Part shown: positions 24,664-33,408 of the stretch, in pieces
Position numbering within the stretch: the stretch's first letter is position 1
How the letters are laid out: every line of letters begins with the position of its first letter
Assembly: GCF_020179425.1 (NCBI RefSeq)
Contig: NZ_JAILYM010000010.1
Coordinates: 1 to 64,000, forward strand
DNA: 64,000 bases
DNA from: Novosphingobium percolationis
GTDB taxonomy: Bacteria; Pseudomonadota; Alphaproteobacteria; Sphingomonadales; Sphingomonadaceae
Reading direction: 5' to 3'
Program-made: the position numbers and the translations under genes
Notes under the pieces: generated by a model
What the model was told of the DNA's origin: nothing
Databases searched by the model: none
What the model saw: only the letters and a program-made list of their open reading frames with translations

Positions 24664-27600
24664 TCGCCCATCTCATCCGCTGGTCGGTCAGGAACCGCTT
24701 CTTCGTCCTGATCGGCGTACTGGCGCTCATTGGCGTGGGCGTCTGGGCGGTGCGATCGACCGCGATCGACGCGCTCCCCGATCTCTCCGATACGCAGGTC
24801 ATCATCCGCACCAGCTACCCCGGCCAAGCGCCGCAGATCGTCGAGAACCAGGTCACCTATCCGCTCACCACCACCATGTTGTCGGTGCCGGGCGCCAAGA
24901 CAGTGCGCGGCTATTCCTTCTTCGGCGACAGCTTCGTCTATGTGATCTTCGAGGACGGCACCGATCTCTACTGGGCGCGCAGCCGCGTGCTCGAATATCT
25001 CAACCAGGTGCAGGGGCGGCTGCCCGCAAGCGCCCGCAGCGCGCTCGGACCAGACGCCACCGGGGTCGGCTGGGTCTATGAATATGTGCTGGTCGACAAG
25101 ACCGGCCGGCACGACCTCTCGCAGCTCCGCGGCTTTCAGGACTGGTTCCTGCGCTACGAGCTGAAGACGGTGACCGGCGTCGCCGAGGTCGCCAGCATCG
25201 GCGGCATGGTCAAGCAATATCAGGTGCTGCTCGATCCGGTGAAGCTGGCCGCATACGGGATCACCCATCAGCAAGCGGTCCAGGCGATCAGCCAAGCCAA
25301 TCAGGAAGCGGGCGGCTCGGTACTGGAGATGGCCGAGGCTGAGTATATGGTTCGCGCCTCGGGCTATCTGAAGACGCTCGACGACTTCCGGGCGATCCCG
25401 CTCAGGACCGCGGCCGGTGGCGTGCCGGTCCGGCTCGGCGATGTCGCCACGATCCAGATCGGCCCCGAGATGCGGCGCGGCATCGCCGAGCTGAACGGCG
25501 AAGGCGAGGTCGCCGGTGGCGTGGTGATCCTGCGTTCGGGCAAGAATGCGCGAGAAACGATCGCCGCGGTCAAGGACAAGCTCACCGATCTCAAGAAGAG
25601 CCTGCCACCTGGCGTCGAGGTGGTGACGGTCTATGATCGTTCGCAGCTCATTGATCGCGCAGTCGAGAATCTCACCCACAAGCTCGTCGAGGAGTTCATC
25701 GTCGTAGCATTGGTCTGCGGCCTGTTCCTCTGGCATTTCCGCTCGGCGCTGGTCGCGATCCTGACCTTGCCGCTCGGTGTGCTGGCGGCGTTCGTCGTGA
25801 TGCGGTTCCAGGGGGTGAACGCCAACATCATGTCGCTCGGCGGGATCGCCATCGCGATCGGCGCGATGGTCGATGCGGCGGTCGTGATGATCGAGAATGC
25901 CCACAAGAAGATCGAGCGCTGGGAGCAGGATCACCCGGACAAGCATCTCGAGGGCGAGATGCGCTGGATTGTCATCACCGAAGCCGCCGCCGAGGTCGGC
26001 CCCGCCCTGTTCTTCAGCCTGCTGATCATCACGCTCTCCTTCATTCCGGTGTTCACGCTCGAAGGACAGGAAGGGCGGCTGTTCGCGCCGCTCGCCTTCA
26101 CCAAGACCTATGCGATGGCGTCGGCCGCGATCCTGTCGGTGACCCTGGTGCCGGTGCTGATGGGTTTGCTGATCCGCGGGAAGATCCCGCCCGAGCAGTC
26201 CAACCCGGTCAACCGCTGGCTCACCAACCTCTACCGGCCAGCGATCGACTGGACGATGCAGCGACCCAAGACGGTACTGCTTATCGCGGCTCTGGTGTTC
26301 GCGACCACGGCCTGGCCGCTCACACGCCTCGGTGGTGAGTTCATGCCGAATATGGACGAAGGCGACCTGCTCTACATGCCCTCGGCACTGCCCGGGTTGT
26401 CGGCGGCGAAAGCCTCGCAGTTGCTCCAGCAAACCGACCGGCTGATCAAGACCGTGCCCGAGGTCGAAAGCGTGTTCGGCAAGGCCGGCCGTGCAGAGAC
26501 CGCCACCGATCCGGCACCGCTGGAGATGTTCGAGACCACCATTCAGTTCAAACCCCGCGATCAATGGCGGCCGGGGATGACGCCCGACAAGCTCGTTGAA
26601 GAACTGGACCGCACGGTGAAGCTCCCCGGCCTCGCCAATGTCTGGGTGCCGCCGATCCGCAACCGCATCGATATGCTGGCGACCGGCATCAAGAGCCCGA
26701 TCGGGGTCAAGGTGTCGGGGTCCGATCTCGCCCAGCTCGACCGCATCGCGCATGATGTCGAGACGGTGGCCAAGACCGTGCCCGGCGTCTCTTCCGCGCT
26801 CGCCGAGCGGCTGACCGGTGGACGCTATGTCGATGTCGACATCGATCGCGCTGCCGCCGCTCGGTTCGGGCTCAACATCACCGATGTGCAGGCGATCGTC
26901 TCGGGTGCGATCGGCGGCGAGACGATCGGCGAAACGGTCGAAGGGCTCGCCCGTTATCCGATCAGCGTGCGCTATCCGCGCGAGGTGCGCGACAGCCTGG
27001 AGGGTCTTCGCACGCTGCCGGTCCTGACGCCATCGGGGCAGCAGATCACGCTCGGCACGGTCGCGAACATATCGATCGCCGAGGGGCCGCCCATGCTCAA
27101 GACCGAGAATGCGCGGCCCTCGACCTGGGTCTATGTCGATGTGCGCGGACGCGACCTCGCCTCGGTCGTGGGCGACCTGCAACGCGCGGTGGCGAAACAG
27201 GTAAAGCTCTCGCCGGGCGTCAGCATCGCCTATTCCGGCCAGTTCGAATATCTCCAGCGCGCGGTCGAGAAACTCAAGCTGGTCGTACCCGCGACGCTGC
27301 TGATCATCTTCGTCCTGCTCTACATGATCTTCCGGCGCTTCGACGAAGCGGCGCTGATCATGGGCACACTGCCGTTCGCGCTCACCGGTGGCATCTGGAT
27401 CCTCTATTTGCTCGGCTTCAACCAGTCGGTCGCGACTGGGGTCGGGTTCATCGCGCTGGCCGGTGTCTCCGCCGAGTTCGGCGTCGTGATGCTGATCTAT
27501 CTCAAGAACGCGCTGGAGGAGCGGGGCACTGATCCTGATGCCGGGCAGGTCGAAACGGCGGTGCGCGAGGGCGCGCTGCTCCGCGTGCGGCCCAAGGCGA

Positions 27601-27803
27601 TGACGGTCGCCGTGATCCTCGCCGGCCTCCTGCCGATCTTGCTCGGATCGGGCGCCGGGTCCGAGGTCATGAGCCGGATCGCCGCGCCGATGATCGGCGG
27701 CATGCTGACCGCGCCGCTGTTGTCGATGTTCGTCCTTCCCGCCGCCTATCTTTTGCTACGGCGGCCGAAGAGCAAGCCCACACCTCAACCTCTTATTTCA
27801 TGA
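24660..27803 (+). CDS. cusA: CusA-type heavy-metal RND efflux pump (monovalent Cu/Ag)
   Basis: The 1047-residue protein has the 12-helix RND fold with two large periplasmic loops. In helix 4 the sequence is LGGIAIAIGAMVDAAVVMIEN, the monovalent-metal (HME4) form, without the first Asp seen in CzcA-type pumps. Start is GTG, overlapping the cusB stop. With CusB and CusC it forms the tripartite pump that expels Cu(I)/Ag(I) from periplasm and cytosol to the outside. Confidence 0.95.
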   Translation: MIAHLIRWSVRNRFFVLIGVLALIGVGVWAVRSTAIDALPDLSDTQVIIRTSYPGQAPQIVENQVTYPLTTTMLSVPGAKTVRGYSFFGDSFVYVIFEDGTDLYWARSRVLEYLNQVQGRLPASARSALGPDATGVGWVYEYVLVDKTGRHDLSQLRGFQDWFLRYELKTVTGVAEVASIGGMVKQYQVLLDPVKLAAYGITHQQAVQAISQANQEAGGSVLEMAEAEYMVRASGYLKTLDDFRAIPLRTAAGGVPVRLGDVATIQIGPEMRRGIAELNGEGEVAGGVVILRSGKNARETIAAVKDKLTDLKKSLPPGVEVVTVYDRSQLIDRAVENLTHKLVEEFIVVALVCGLFLWHFRSALVAILTLPLGVLAAFVVMRFQGVNANIMSLGGIAIAIGAMVDAAVVMIENAHKKIERWEQDHPDKHLEGEMRWIVITEAAAEVGPALFFSLLIITLSFIPVFTLEGQEGRLFAPLAFTKTYAMASAAILSVTLVPVLMGLLIRGKIPPEQSNPVNRWLTNLYRPAIDWTMQRPKTVLLIAALVFATTAWPLTRLGGEFMPNMDEGDLLYMPSALPGLSAAKASQLLQQTDRLIKTVPEVESVFGKAGRAETATDPAPLEMFETTIQFKPRDQWRPGMTPDKLVEELDRTVKLPGLANVWVPPIRNRIDMLATGIKSPIGVKVSGSDLAQLDRIAHDVETVAKTVPGVSSALAERLTGGRYVDVDIDRAAAARFGLNITDVQAIVSGAIGGETIGETVEGLARYPISVRYPREVRDSLEGLRTLPVLTPSGQQITLGTVANISIAEGPPMLKTENARPSTWVYVDVRGRDLASVVGDLQRAVAKQVKLSPGVSIAYSGQFEYLQRAVEKLKLVVPATLLIIFVLLYMIFRRFDEAALIMGTLPFALTGGIWILYLLGFNQSVATGVGFIALAGVSAEFGVVMLIYLKNALEERGTDPDAGQVETAVREGALLRVRPKAMTVAVILAGLLPILLGSGAGSEVMSRIAAPMIGGMLTAPLLSMFVLPAAYLLLRRPKSKPTPQPLIS

Positions 27804-27814
27804 AGGAGAAAACC

Positions 27815-28207
27815 ATGAACTATACACGACTGACCATCGCCCTCGGCATCGCCGCCTTGACCGCCGCGTGCGGCAAGAAAGCGGAGACGCCCGTTGCAGC
27901 CGAAACCAACCAGGCAGCGCCTGCCACCGAAGCCATGAACGGCGACATGGGCAACATGGCGATGGCGCCGACGGCGGTTGCGCCGATCATGGCCAAGGGC
28001 CGTGGTACGGTCACCGCGATCGACAAGGCCGCAGGCACGATCACGCTCGACCATGGCCCGATCCCGCAAGCCAAATGGCCGGCTATGACGATGGCATTCA
28101 AGGCCGCGCCTGCGATCACGGATAAGGTCAAGGTCGGAGACAAGATCGATTTCGATCTGACGCTGACGGGGAATACCGGCGAGGTGACGGCCGTCAGCAA
28201 GCAATAG
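27815..28207 (+). CDS. cusF: CusF-like periplasmic copper chaperone, probable lipoprotein
   Basis: The 130-residue protein has an N-terminal signal with the lipobox LTAAC, a linker with MNGDMGNMAMAP, and a CusF OB-fold domain (residues ~62-130). That domain contains WPAMTMAF, the Trp and two Met residues of the Cu(I)-Trp site, preceded by a His in LDHGPIP. AAGGAG supports the ATG at 27815 over one at 27800. It hands Cu(I)/Ag(I) to CusB. Confidence 0.92.
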   Translation: MNYTRLTIALGIAALTAACGKKAETPVAAETNQAAPATEAMNGDMGNMAMAPTAVAPIMAKGRGTVTAIDKAAGTITLDHGPIPQAKWPAMTMAFKAAPAITDKVKVGDKIDFDLTLTGNTGEVTAVSKQ

Positions 28208-28320
28208 CCCACGAGTCATTTTCCGCTGTCGCGAAACATCCATCGGCCGCAGTCGGCACAGATCCTCTGTGCTCATCCTGCGGTCGGCGGCCTCTGATCG
28301 CCGGTTGTCGGAAATTCGGC

Positions 28321-28351
28321 TTGACCCTCTAGCTGCTAGAGGGTGCAAACC
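28321..28351 (+). promoter_or_regulatory. PbrR/CadR-type operator and promoter before pbrT
   Basis: TTGACC (28321-28326) is followed by a 19-bp spacer. A perfect palindrome, ACCCTCTAGC-T-GCTAGAGGGT (28324-28344), overlaps the -35 and fills the spacer. This is the typical MerR-family lead/cadmium/zinc promoter layout. Related sites occur at 32228-32248 and 32668-32688. Confidence 0.8.
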
Positions 28352-28380
28352 GCGAACGATTCTTAACAAGAGACTCGTCG

Positions 28381-30372
28381 ATGCGCTCCGGCCACCTTGC
28401 TGCCTCCACTGCTGTTGCCGTTCATCGGCCGTTCTCGATGCGATGGCTCATCCTGATCCTCGCGGCGCTCACGCTGTCGCTGCCCGCAAGCGCGTCGGCC
28501 AGCGATGCCGAAGTGCAAACGACCTGGCGCCTGCTCGACTATGTCGCGGTCGACTATTCAGGGGCGGTTTCAGACGGCAGGGTGACCAGCACTGCCGAAT
28601 ATGCCGAGATGACCGAATTTGCCGGGCAGGTTGAAGCCAGGATCCGGGCACTGGCTCCAACTTCGGCCAAGGCGGATCTGCTTCGCCGGTCGGGGACGTT
28701 GCGCAATGCGATCGCCGCCAAGGCGCCGCCGGCGACGGTGGCGGAGCAATCACGAGCGCTCGCCGCTGCGCTGCTTGCGGCATATCCAGTACCGCTCGCG
28801 CCGAGTTCGCCACCGAATTTGACGCGCGCCGCTGCACTCTACGCGCAGAATTGTGCCGCCTGCCATGGCGTCAGCGGTAACGGCCACGGGCCTAACGCCG
28901 CCAAGCTCGATCCTCCGCCGATCGCGTTCACCGACAAGGCCCGCGCCGATCAGCGCAGCCTTTTCGGCCTCTATCAAGTCATCAGCCAAGGTCTGGACGG
29001 CACCGCGATGCAGAGCTTCGAAGCACTGCCCGACGCCGATCGCTGGGCACTGGCCTTCCATGTCGGCCAATTCGCCTATCCCGAGGCCGCCGCGCGCGAC
29101 GGCGAGCGGTTGTGGCGCGGCGATGCCGCGCTCCGCGCCAAATATCCCAATTTGGCGGCGCTGGTCGGCGTCACCCCGGCCGCACTGGCGGCCGATATCG
29201 GCCCGGACAAAGCGGCCGCGCTTACCGCCTATCTGCGCCGCCACCCCGACGCCGTGACCATGCGCGTCGATGGCTCGCTCGCATTGACGCGCGAACGGCT
29301 GGACCAAAGCATGGCAGCCTATCGCGCCGGCGACCGCAAGGCCGCAGCAGATCTCGCGCTTTCCGCCTATCTTGATGGCTTCGAGCCGGTCGAGCCGGTG
29401 CTTGCCGCGCGCGATGCGGCCCTGATGGCGCGGATTGAGGGAGCGATGGCGAAGCTTCGCGCGGCGATCGGACAGAGGCGTCCGGCGAGCGAAGTCGAAG
29501 CGGCGAACCGCGCGCTGGCCAGCCTGTTCACCGAGGCTGAAGCCGCCCTGGCGCCTGAGCGGGCGAGCAGTGCGTCGAGCTTTCTTGGCGCGTTCGGCGT
29601 GCTGCTGCGCGAAGGACTCGAGGCGCTGCTGATCGTCGTCGCGATGATCGCGTTCCTCAAGAAGACCGAGCGCCCCGAAGTGCTGGGTTTCGTCCATGGC
29701 GGCTGGATCGCCGCGCTGGCGGCCGGTGTCGCCACCTGGTTTGCCGCCACCTACTTCATCAGCGTGAGCGGCGCATCGCGTGAACTCACCGAGGGTTTTG
29801 GCTCACTGTTCGCAGCGATCATCCTGCTCACCGTCGGCATCTGGATGCACGGCAAGAGCAACGCGGAAGCCTGGCAACGCTATGTGAAGGCGAAGGTGAC
29901 CGACGCGCTGTCGCGCCAGTCGGGCTGGTTCCTGTTCCTGCTGTCGTTCGTGGTCGTCTACCGCGAGGTGTTCGAGACGATCCTCTTCTATGCGGCGCTG
30001 TGGGCGGAAGGAAATGGCGTGGCGATGCTGGCCGGAGCCGGCGCGGCGACCGGGCTGCTCGCGTTGGTCGCGTGGATCATGCTCCGGTTCAGCGCCCGGC
30101 TGCCGATCACCCAATTCTTCTCGTGGAGTTCGATCCTGATCGCGATTCTTGCGGTCGTCCTCGCCGGCAAGGGCATTGCCGGGTTGCAGGAGGCTGGCAT
30201 CCTCGGCGTAGTGCCGCTGGCCAATGTACCGCGCATCGAGCTTCTGGGGCTGTTTCCAACGACCGAGACCGTGCTTGCGCAGGCTGCGGCGATCCTCGTG
30301 CTCGTGGCCGGCTTCTGGTACAGCGGGCGTAGTGCGGCCACGGCCCACTCGTCGGGATCACCCGCCGAATAG
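28381..30372 (+). CDS. pbrT: PbrT-like FTR1 permease with fused cytochrome c domain
   Basis: The 663-residue protein has a signal peptide, a periplasmic region with one haem site CAACH (158-162) and Met ligands further on, and a C-terminal FTR1-type membrane domain. The two RExxE iron-permease motifs are REGLE (410-414) and REVFE (528-532). The PbrT subfamily takes up Pb(II) or Fe in lead-resistance operons. It is preceded by a PbrR/CadR-type promoter. ATG 28381 or 28438 may be the start. The 3' end overlaps the convergent MAPEG gene by 15 bases. Confidence 0.87.
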   Translation: MRSGHLAASTAVAVHRPFSMRWLILILAALTLSLPASASASDAEVQTTWRLLDYVAVDYSGAVSDGRVTSTAEYAEMTEFAGQVEARIRALAPTSAKADLLRRSGTLRNAIAAKAPPATVAEQSRALAAALLAAYPVPLAPSSPPNLTRAAALYAQNCAACHGVSGNGHGPNAAKLDPPPIAFTDKARADQRSLFGLYQVISQGLDGTAMQSFEALPDADRWALAFHVGQFAYPEAAARDGERLWRGDAALRAKYPNLAALVGVTPAALAADIGPDKAAALTAYLRRHPDAVTMRVDGSLALTRERLDQSMAAYRAGDRKAAADLALSAYLDGFEPVEPVLAARDAALMARIEGAMAKLRAAIGQRRPASEVEAANRALASLFTEAEAALAPERASSASSFLGAFGVLLREGLEALLIVVAMIAFLKKTERPEVLGFVHGGWIAALAAGVATWFAATYFISVSGASRELTEGFGSLFAAIILLTVGIWMHGKSNAEAWQRYVKAKVTDALSRQSGWFLFLLSFVVVYREVFETILFYAALWAEGNGVAMLAGAGAATGLLALVAWIMLRFSARLPITQFFSWSSILIAILAVVLAGKGIAGLQEAGILGVVPLANVPRIELLGLFPTTETVLAQAAAILVLVAGFWYSGRSAATAHSSGSPAE

Positions 30373-30903
30373 GCGACCGAGGAGCATCGCGAAGGCGACC
30401 AGGTAGCAGGCCAGCGACGCGAGCGCGGTCGTCGCCATCCCGAAGGCCCGCGCCCCGGCACCGCCTGGATAGCAACGGTAGAAACTCCGTCGGCCGACCG
30501 CGAACAATATGGGCGATGCGACCAGCAGCCCCAGCCGGCGGCCACCGGTGACCGAGGCGAGCAGCAGATGCGCGCCAACGCCGAGAAAAGCCTGCTCCAG
30601 CGTGTTCTGCAGGAACGCGGCCTTGACAGCGAGCGCGGGGCTCGGCGGCGCCTTGGCCGCGCCGTCGATGTCGGCGGCGGACCGGTAGCGCCCGCTCGAG
30701 ACCAGGCGGACGGCGAGCAGGACGATGGCGAAATGGACGAAGCTCGTCTGGATCGCGAAGGCAAGCCGCGCGCTGGTCTCCGACGGGAAGGTGATCAGCT
30801 TGGGCAGGAAAAGGACGCATGCGACCGAGATCGCGGCACACAGCAGAAAGGCCAGCAAGGATTGCTTCCTGATCTCCTTCTGCTTCGCTTTCAGGTCCAT
30901 CAT
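30358..30903 (-). CDS. MAPEG-family membrane protein
   Basis: The 181-residue protein has four predicted helices. The MAPEG-like pattern FLQNTLEQAFLGVGAHLLLAS (about 95-115) and the following GRRSFYRCYPGGAGARAFGMATT match the family of glutathione/eicosanoid-type membrane proteins. Bacterial members are poorly characterised. GGAG precedes the ATG. It is the last gene of a minus-strand trio (CDF exporter, methyltransferase, this gene) and converges on pbrT. Confidence 0.75.
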   Translation of the reverse strand: MMDLKAKQKEIRKQSLLAFLLCAAISVACVLFLPKLITFPSETSARLAFAIQTSFVHFAIVLLAVRLVSSGRYRSAADIDGAAKAPPSPALAVKAAFLQNTLEQAFLGVGAHLLLASVTGGRRLGLLVASPILFAVGRRSFYRCYPGGAGARAFGMATTALASLACYLVAFAMLLGRLFGG

Positions 30904-30915
30904 GGCCGCACTCCG

Positions 30916-31560
30916 TCAGCCCGGCCGATCCGCCGCGATCAGCGCGATCGTGCCCGTCACCGTGTGGATGCGCGCTGCTTCGCGTATTTTGACGAACCCC
31001 GCCGCGTGGAGGAGCTCTGGAAGAACGCCGTCGGCATTGGGCTGGGTGTCGGCCACGCCGTCCAGCCGTTGGATGATCAGGCGGAACAGCAGCCGCATCA
31101 ATCCTCGTTGCCGCCCATAATCGGCGATCACGAGCCTGCCGCCGGGGCGAAGCGCCGCGTGCATCGCCGCAAGGCCCGCCCGCTTTTCCGCCATCGGCAC
31201 CTGGTGGAACATCAGGCTCGACACCATGGCGTCGGCCGAACGGGAACCGATATCCCGCGCAAAGCCGCGCTCCCAATGGATGTCGGCGCCCGCGGCGTCG
31301 CCCTTGGCGCGAGCGATCACCAGTGCTTCTTCGTCGGGATCGATGCCGATGACGCGCGCGCCAGGCGCGCCTGTCTTGACCATGACCGCGAAGCTGCCGG
31401 TGCCGCACCCGACGTCGATGATGGTCTCGCCGGGGCGCGGCGCGAGCAGCTCGATCATTGCCCTGCGCCAACGTATCTCGCGGGTCCAGCGCCGGATTGC
31501 GCGATCGTAATCTGCGGTATCGCCGGTCCCGAGTGGCGGCGTGTAGGCGCGGTCGCTCAT
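30916..31560 (-). CDS. class I SAM-dependent methyltransferase
   Basis: The 214-residue protein has the Rossmann SAM motif IIDVGCGTGSFAV (about 47-59), an acidic second motif (VIGIDPDEEAL) and FHQVPM plus LRPGGRLVIADYG further on. The substrate is unknown. No cysteine pattern like that of the arsenite methylase ArsM is visible, so arsenic methylation is unlikely. It overlaps the CDF gene stop by ATGA, indicating co-translation with a metal exporter. Confidence 0.82.
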   Translation of the reverse strand: MSDRAYTPPLGTGDTADYDRAIRRWTREIRWRRAMIELLAPRPGETIIDVGCGTGSFAVMVKTGAPGARVIGIDPDEEALVIARAKGDAAGADIHWERGFARDIGSRSADAMVSSLMFHQVPMAEKRAGLAAMHAALRPGGRLVIADYGRQRGLMRLLFRLIIQRLDGVADTQPNADGVLPELLHAAGFVKIREAARIHTVTGTIALIAADRPG

Positions 31561-32192
31561 GCCCGTGCCCTCGTCGCATGGTCTGCCAACTCGCGTCGCG
31601 CGTCGCGGATGATGTCATAGGCGGAATGGAGGAACAGCAGCGCGATCACGCCGGCGACGACGAGATCGGGCCAGGCCTGGCCCGTCCAGCCGACCAGTGC
31701 GGCAGCGGCGATAACGGCGATATTGGCGAGCGCGTCGTTGCGCGAGAACAGCCAGATGGCGCGCGATGTCGCATCGCCCTGGTCGCGGAATCGGGCGAGG
31801 ATCAAGGCGGCCGATACATTGACGATGAGCGCCACGATACCGATCCCACCCATCAGTTCGGCTTCGGGCGGGATCGCATGGAATGCGCGCCACGCTGCGA
31901 ACCCGATGACGCCTAGCCCGAGGCTCGCGAGAAAAATGCCCTGCACGAGCGCGACGCGGCTGCGCGCGACCGCGGCCCAGCCGAGCGCGACCAGCCCGAC
32001 GAGCGTGATCGACCCATCCCCGATGAAATCCAGCGAATCCGCCTTCAGCGCCTGCGAACCAGCGACGAAACCACCGACGAGTTCCAGCAGCCCGAACCCG
32101 ACGTTGAGGATGATCACGATCCACAGCGCACGCCGATAGGCCAGATCGGTGCCCGCCCGCTTGGTGTCCGCCCCACATCCGCAGTCGCTCAT
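31557..32192 (-). CDS. small CDF-like cation transporter
   Basis: The 211-residue protein opens with MSDCGCGADTKR, a cysteine-rich N-terminus, followed by six membrane helices. CDF Asp motifs are visible in SLDFIGDGS (helix 2) and FSRNDALANIAV (helix 5). It lacks the cytosolic C-terminal domain of larger CDF proteins. It belongs to the short exporters found with PbrR/CadR regulators and should export Zn, Cd or Pb. GGAGG precedes the ATG at 32192. Its promoter is the MerR-type site at 32221-32251. Confidence 0.85.
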   Translation of the reverse strand: MSDCGCGADTKRAGTDLAYRRALWIVIILNVGFGLLELVGGFVAGSQALKADSLDFIGDGSITLVGLVALGWAAVARSRVALVQGIFLASLGLGVIGFAAWRAFHAIPPEAELMGGIGIVALIVNVSAALILARFRDQGDATSRAIWLFSRNDALANIAVIAAAALVGWTGQAWPDLVVAGVIALLFLHSAYDIIRDARRELADHATRARA

Positions 32193-32220
32193 CGTCACCT
32201 CCGCAGCGAGTCGCGAGTAT

Positions 32221-32251
32221 GTTCTGCACCCTGTAGCGGCTAGAGGGTCAA
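32221..32251 (-). promoter_or_regulatory. second PbrR/CadR-type operator, reading toward the CDF gene
   Basis: On the minus strand TTGACC (32251-32246) is followed by a 19-bp spacer and CAGAAC. The dyad ACCCTGTAGC-G-GCTAGAGGGT (32228-32248) has one mismatch in its arms and overlaps the stop codon region of the merR gene. Confidence 0.75.
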
Positions 32252-32652
32252 TGCCTTGCGTTGCTTGGCGGTCCCAATGCTTCGATGATCCGGCAGTCGG
32301 AGATCGCACCCTGGCTGCACTGGCCGATCAGTTCGTCGAGCTCGCGGCGCAGTGCGCGAAGGTCGGCGATCTTCTGGTCGATCTGCGCGAGATGTGCCCG
32401 CGCGACGCTGTCGACGGCGGTGCATGAACGGCTCCGATCATCGGAAAGCGCAAGAAGCTCGCGCACCTGATCGAGCGTGAAGCCGAGGTCGCGCGCCCGG
32501 CGGATAAAGGAGAGCCGCGCAAGATGGGCGGCTCCATAGTCGCGGTAGTTGCCTGCGGTGCGCCCGGGTTCGGGAAGCAATCCGATCTTCTCGTAGAAAC
32601 GAATTGTCTCGACCTTGGTAGAGGTCGTTCGTGCCAGTTCACCAATCTGCAT
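32248..32652 (-). CDS. PbrR/CadR/ZntR-like MerR-family divalent-metal regulator
   Basis: The 134-residue protein has the MerR HTH (residues 1-70) and a dimer helix. C77 (RSCTAVD), C112 and C120 (QCSQGAISDC) are the three cysteines of Pb/Cd/Zn sensors; Cys at 77 excludes a CueR-type monovalent sensor. It is divergent from the second CDF gene with an operator between them. Copies of that operator also precede pbrT and the first CDF gene, so it probably governs all three. Which of Pb, Cd or Zn is sensed cannot be decided here. Confidence 0.9.
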   Translation of the reverse strand: MQIGELARTTSTKVETIRFYEKIGLLPEPGRTAGNYRDYGAAHLARLSFIRRARDLGFTLDQVRELLALSDDRSRSCTAVDSVARAHLAQIDQKIADLRALRRELDELIGQCSQGAISDCRIIEALGPPSNARH

Positions 32653-32664
32653 CAGAAATCCCGC

Positions 32665-32695
32665 TTGACCCTATAGTTGCTACAGGCTGCATATA
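32665..32695 (+). promoter_or_regulatory. third PbrR/CadR-type operator and promoter
   Basis: TTGACC (32665-32670), a 19-bp spacer and CATATA (32690-32695). The dyad ACCCTATAGT-T-GCTACAGGCT (32668-32688) has two mismatches. It lies between the divergent merR gene and the second CDF gene and should serve the latter; it may also repress merR. Confidence 0.78.
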
Positions 32696-32727
32696 GCCCA
32701 TGACATCGAGTCGTTCGAGGTGATGAA

Positions 32728-33390
32728 ATGGCCTGCAACAGTTGCGCGTCCGCGAAGCCGGACCCATCCAACGATCCGCGCTGGCGCCGCATGCTCTGGA
32801 TCGCGCTCGCGATCAATCTGGCGATGTTCGTCGGCGAGATCGTCGCGGGTATCGCCTCCGGATCGCGCTCCCTGCAAGCGGACGCGCTGGATTTTCTGGG
32901 CGATTCCGCCAATTATGCGATCAGCCTTTGCGTCGCGGGCATGGCGCTGGGCTGGCGGTCGCGCGCCGCGCTGCTCAAGGGGGGCACGATCCTCGCCTTC
33001 GGTCTTTATGTGCTCGTCACGACGGTCCTTGCCGCATTGGGCCGGGGCGTACCGCAGGCCGAGACGATGGGCATCGTCGGGGTGATCGCGCTCATCGCCA
33101 ACGGAAGCGTCGCGCTCATGCTCTATCGCTACCGTGCCGGCGACGCGAACATGCGCTCGGTCTGGATCTGCTCGCGAAACGACGCGATCGGCAATCTCGC
33201 CGTCCTGCTCGCGGCCGCGGGCGTGGTCGGCACGGGTGCGGCCTGGCCGGATCTCGCGGTCGCCCTGATCATGGCGGCGCTGGGTATCTGGGGCGGCCTG
33301 CAAATCCTCGGCCAGGCGCGCGCAGAACTACGTCGGAAAGCATCGAATGAAGGTCCGGCACAACATTCGCTGGCCTCTACGAGCCTATAA
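32728..33390 (+). CDS. second small CDF-like cation transporter
   Basis: The 220-residue protein begins MACNSCASAKPDPS, again with N-terminal cysteines, followed by six helices with CDF motifs (ALDFLGDSANYAISL and SRNDAIGNLAVLL). It resembles the CDF at 31557-32192 in length and layout, as a diverged paralogue. Its promoter carries a PbrR/CadR-type operator. Predicted role: inner-membrane efflux of Zn/Cd/Pb. Confidence 0.85.
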   Translation: MACNSCASAKPDPSNDPRWRRMLWIALAINLAMFVGEIVAGIASGSRSLQADALDFLGDSANYAISLCVAGMALGWRSRAALLKGGTILAFGLYVLVTTVLAALGRGVPQAETMGIVGVIALIANGSVALMLYRYRAGDANMRSVWICSRNDAIGNLAVLLAAAGVVGTGAAWPDLAVALIMAALGIWGGLQILGQARAELRRKASNEGPAQHSLASTSL

Positions 33391-33402
33391 TTGCTAGAAG
33401 GA
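33382..33402 (+). promoter_or_regulatory. degenerate fourth PbrR/CadR-like site
   Basis: The sequence matches the site at 32668-32688 at 15 of 21 positions, including CCTATA and TTGCTA. The -35 hexamer is lost, and the right half overlaps the ribosome site AAGGAG of the next gene. It may be an operator relic, a repressor site or chance. Confidence 0.35.
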
Positions 33403-33408
33403 GCGTAG

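Noticed and set aside
24609..27182. 857-codon minus-strand frame opposite cusA
   Set aside because: Antisense shadow of a highly conserved RND pump gene; low-complexity composition.
30916..31560. Arsenite methyltransferase (ArsM)
   Set aside because: It has the SAM fold but not the conserved cysteines of ArsM, and it is coupled to a divalent-metal CDF exporter rather than ars genes.
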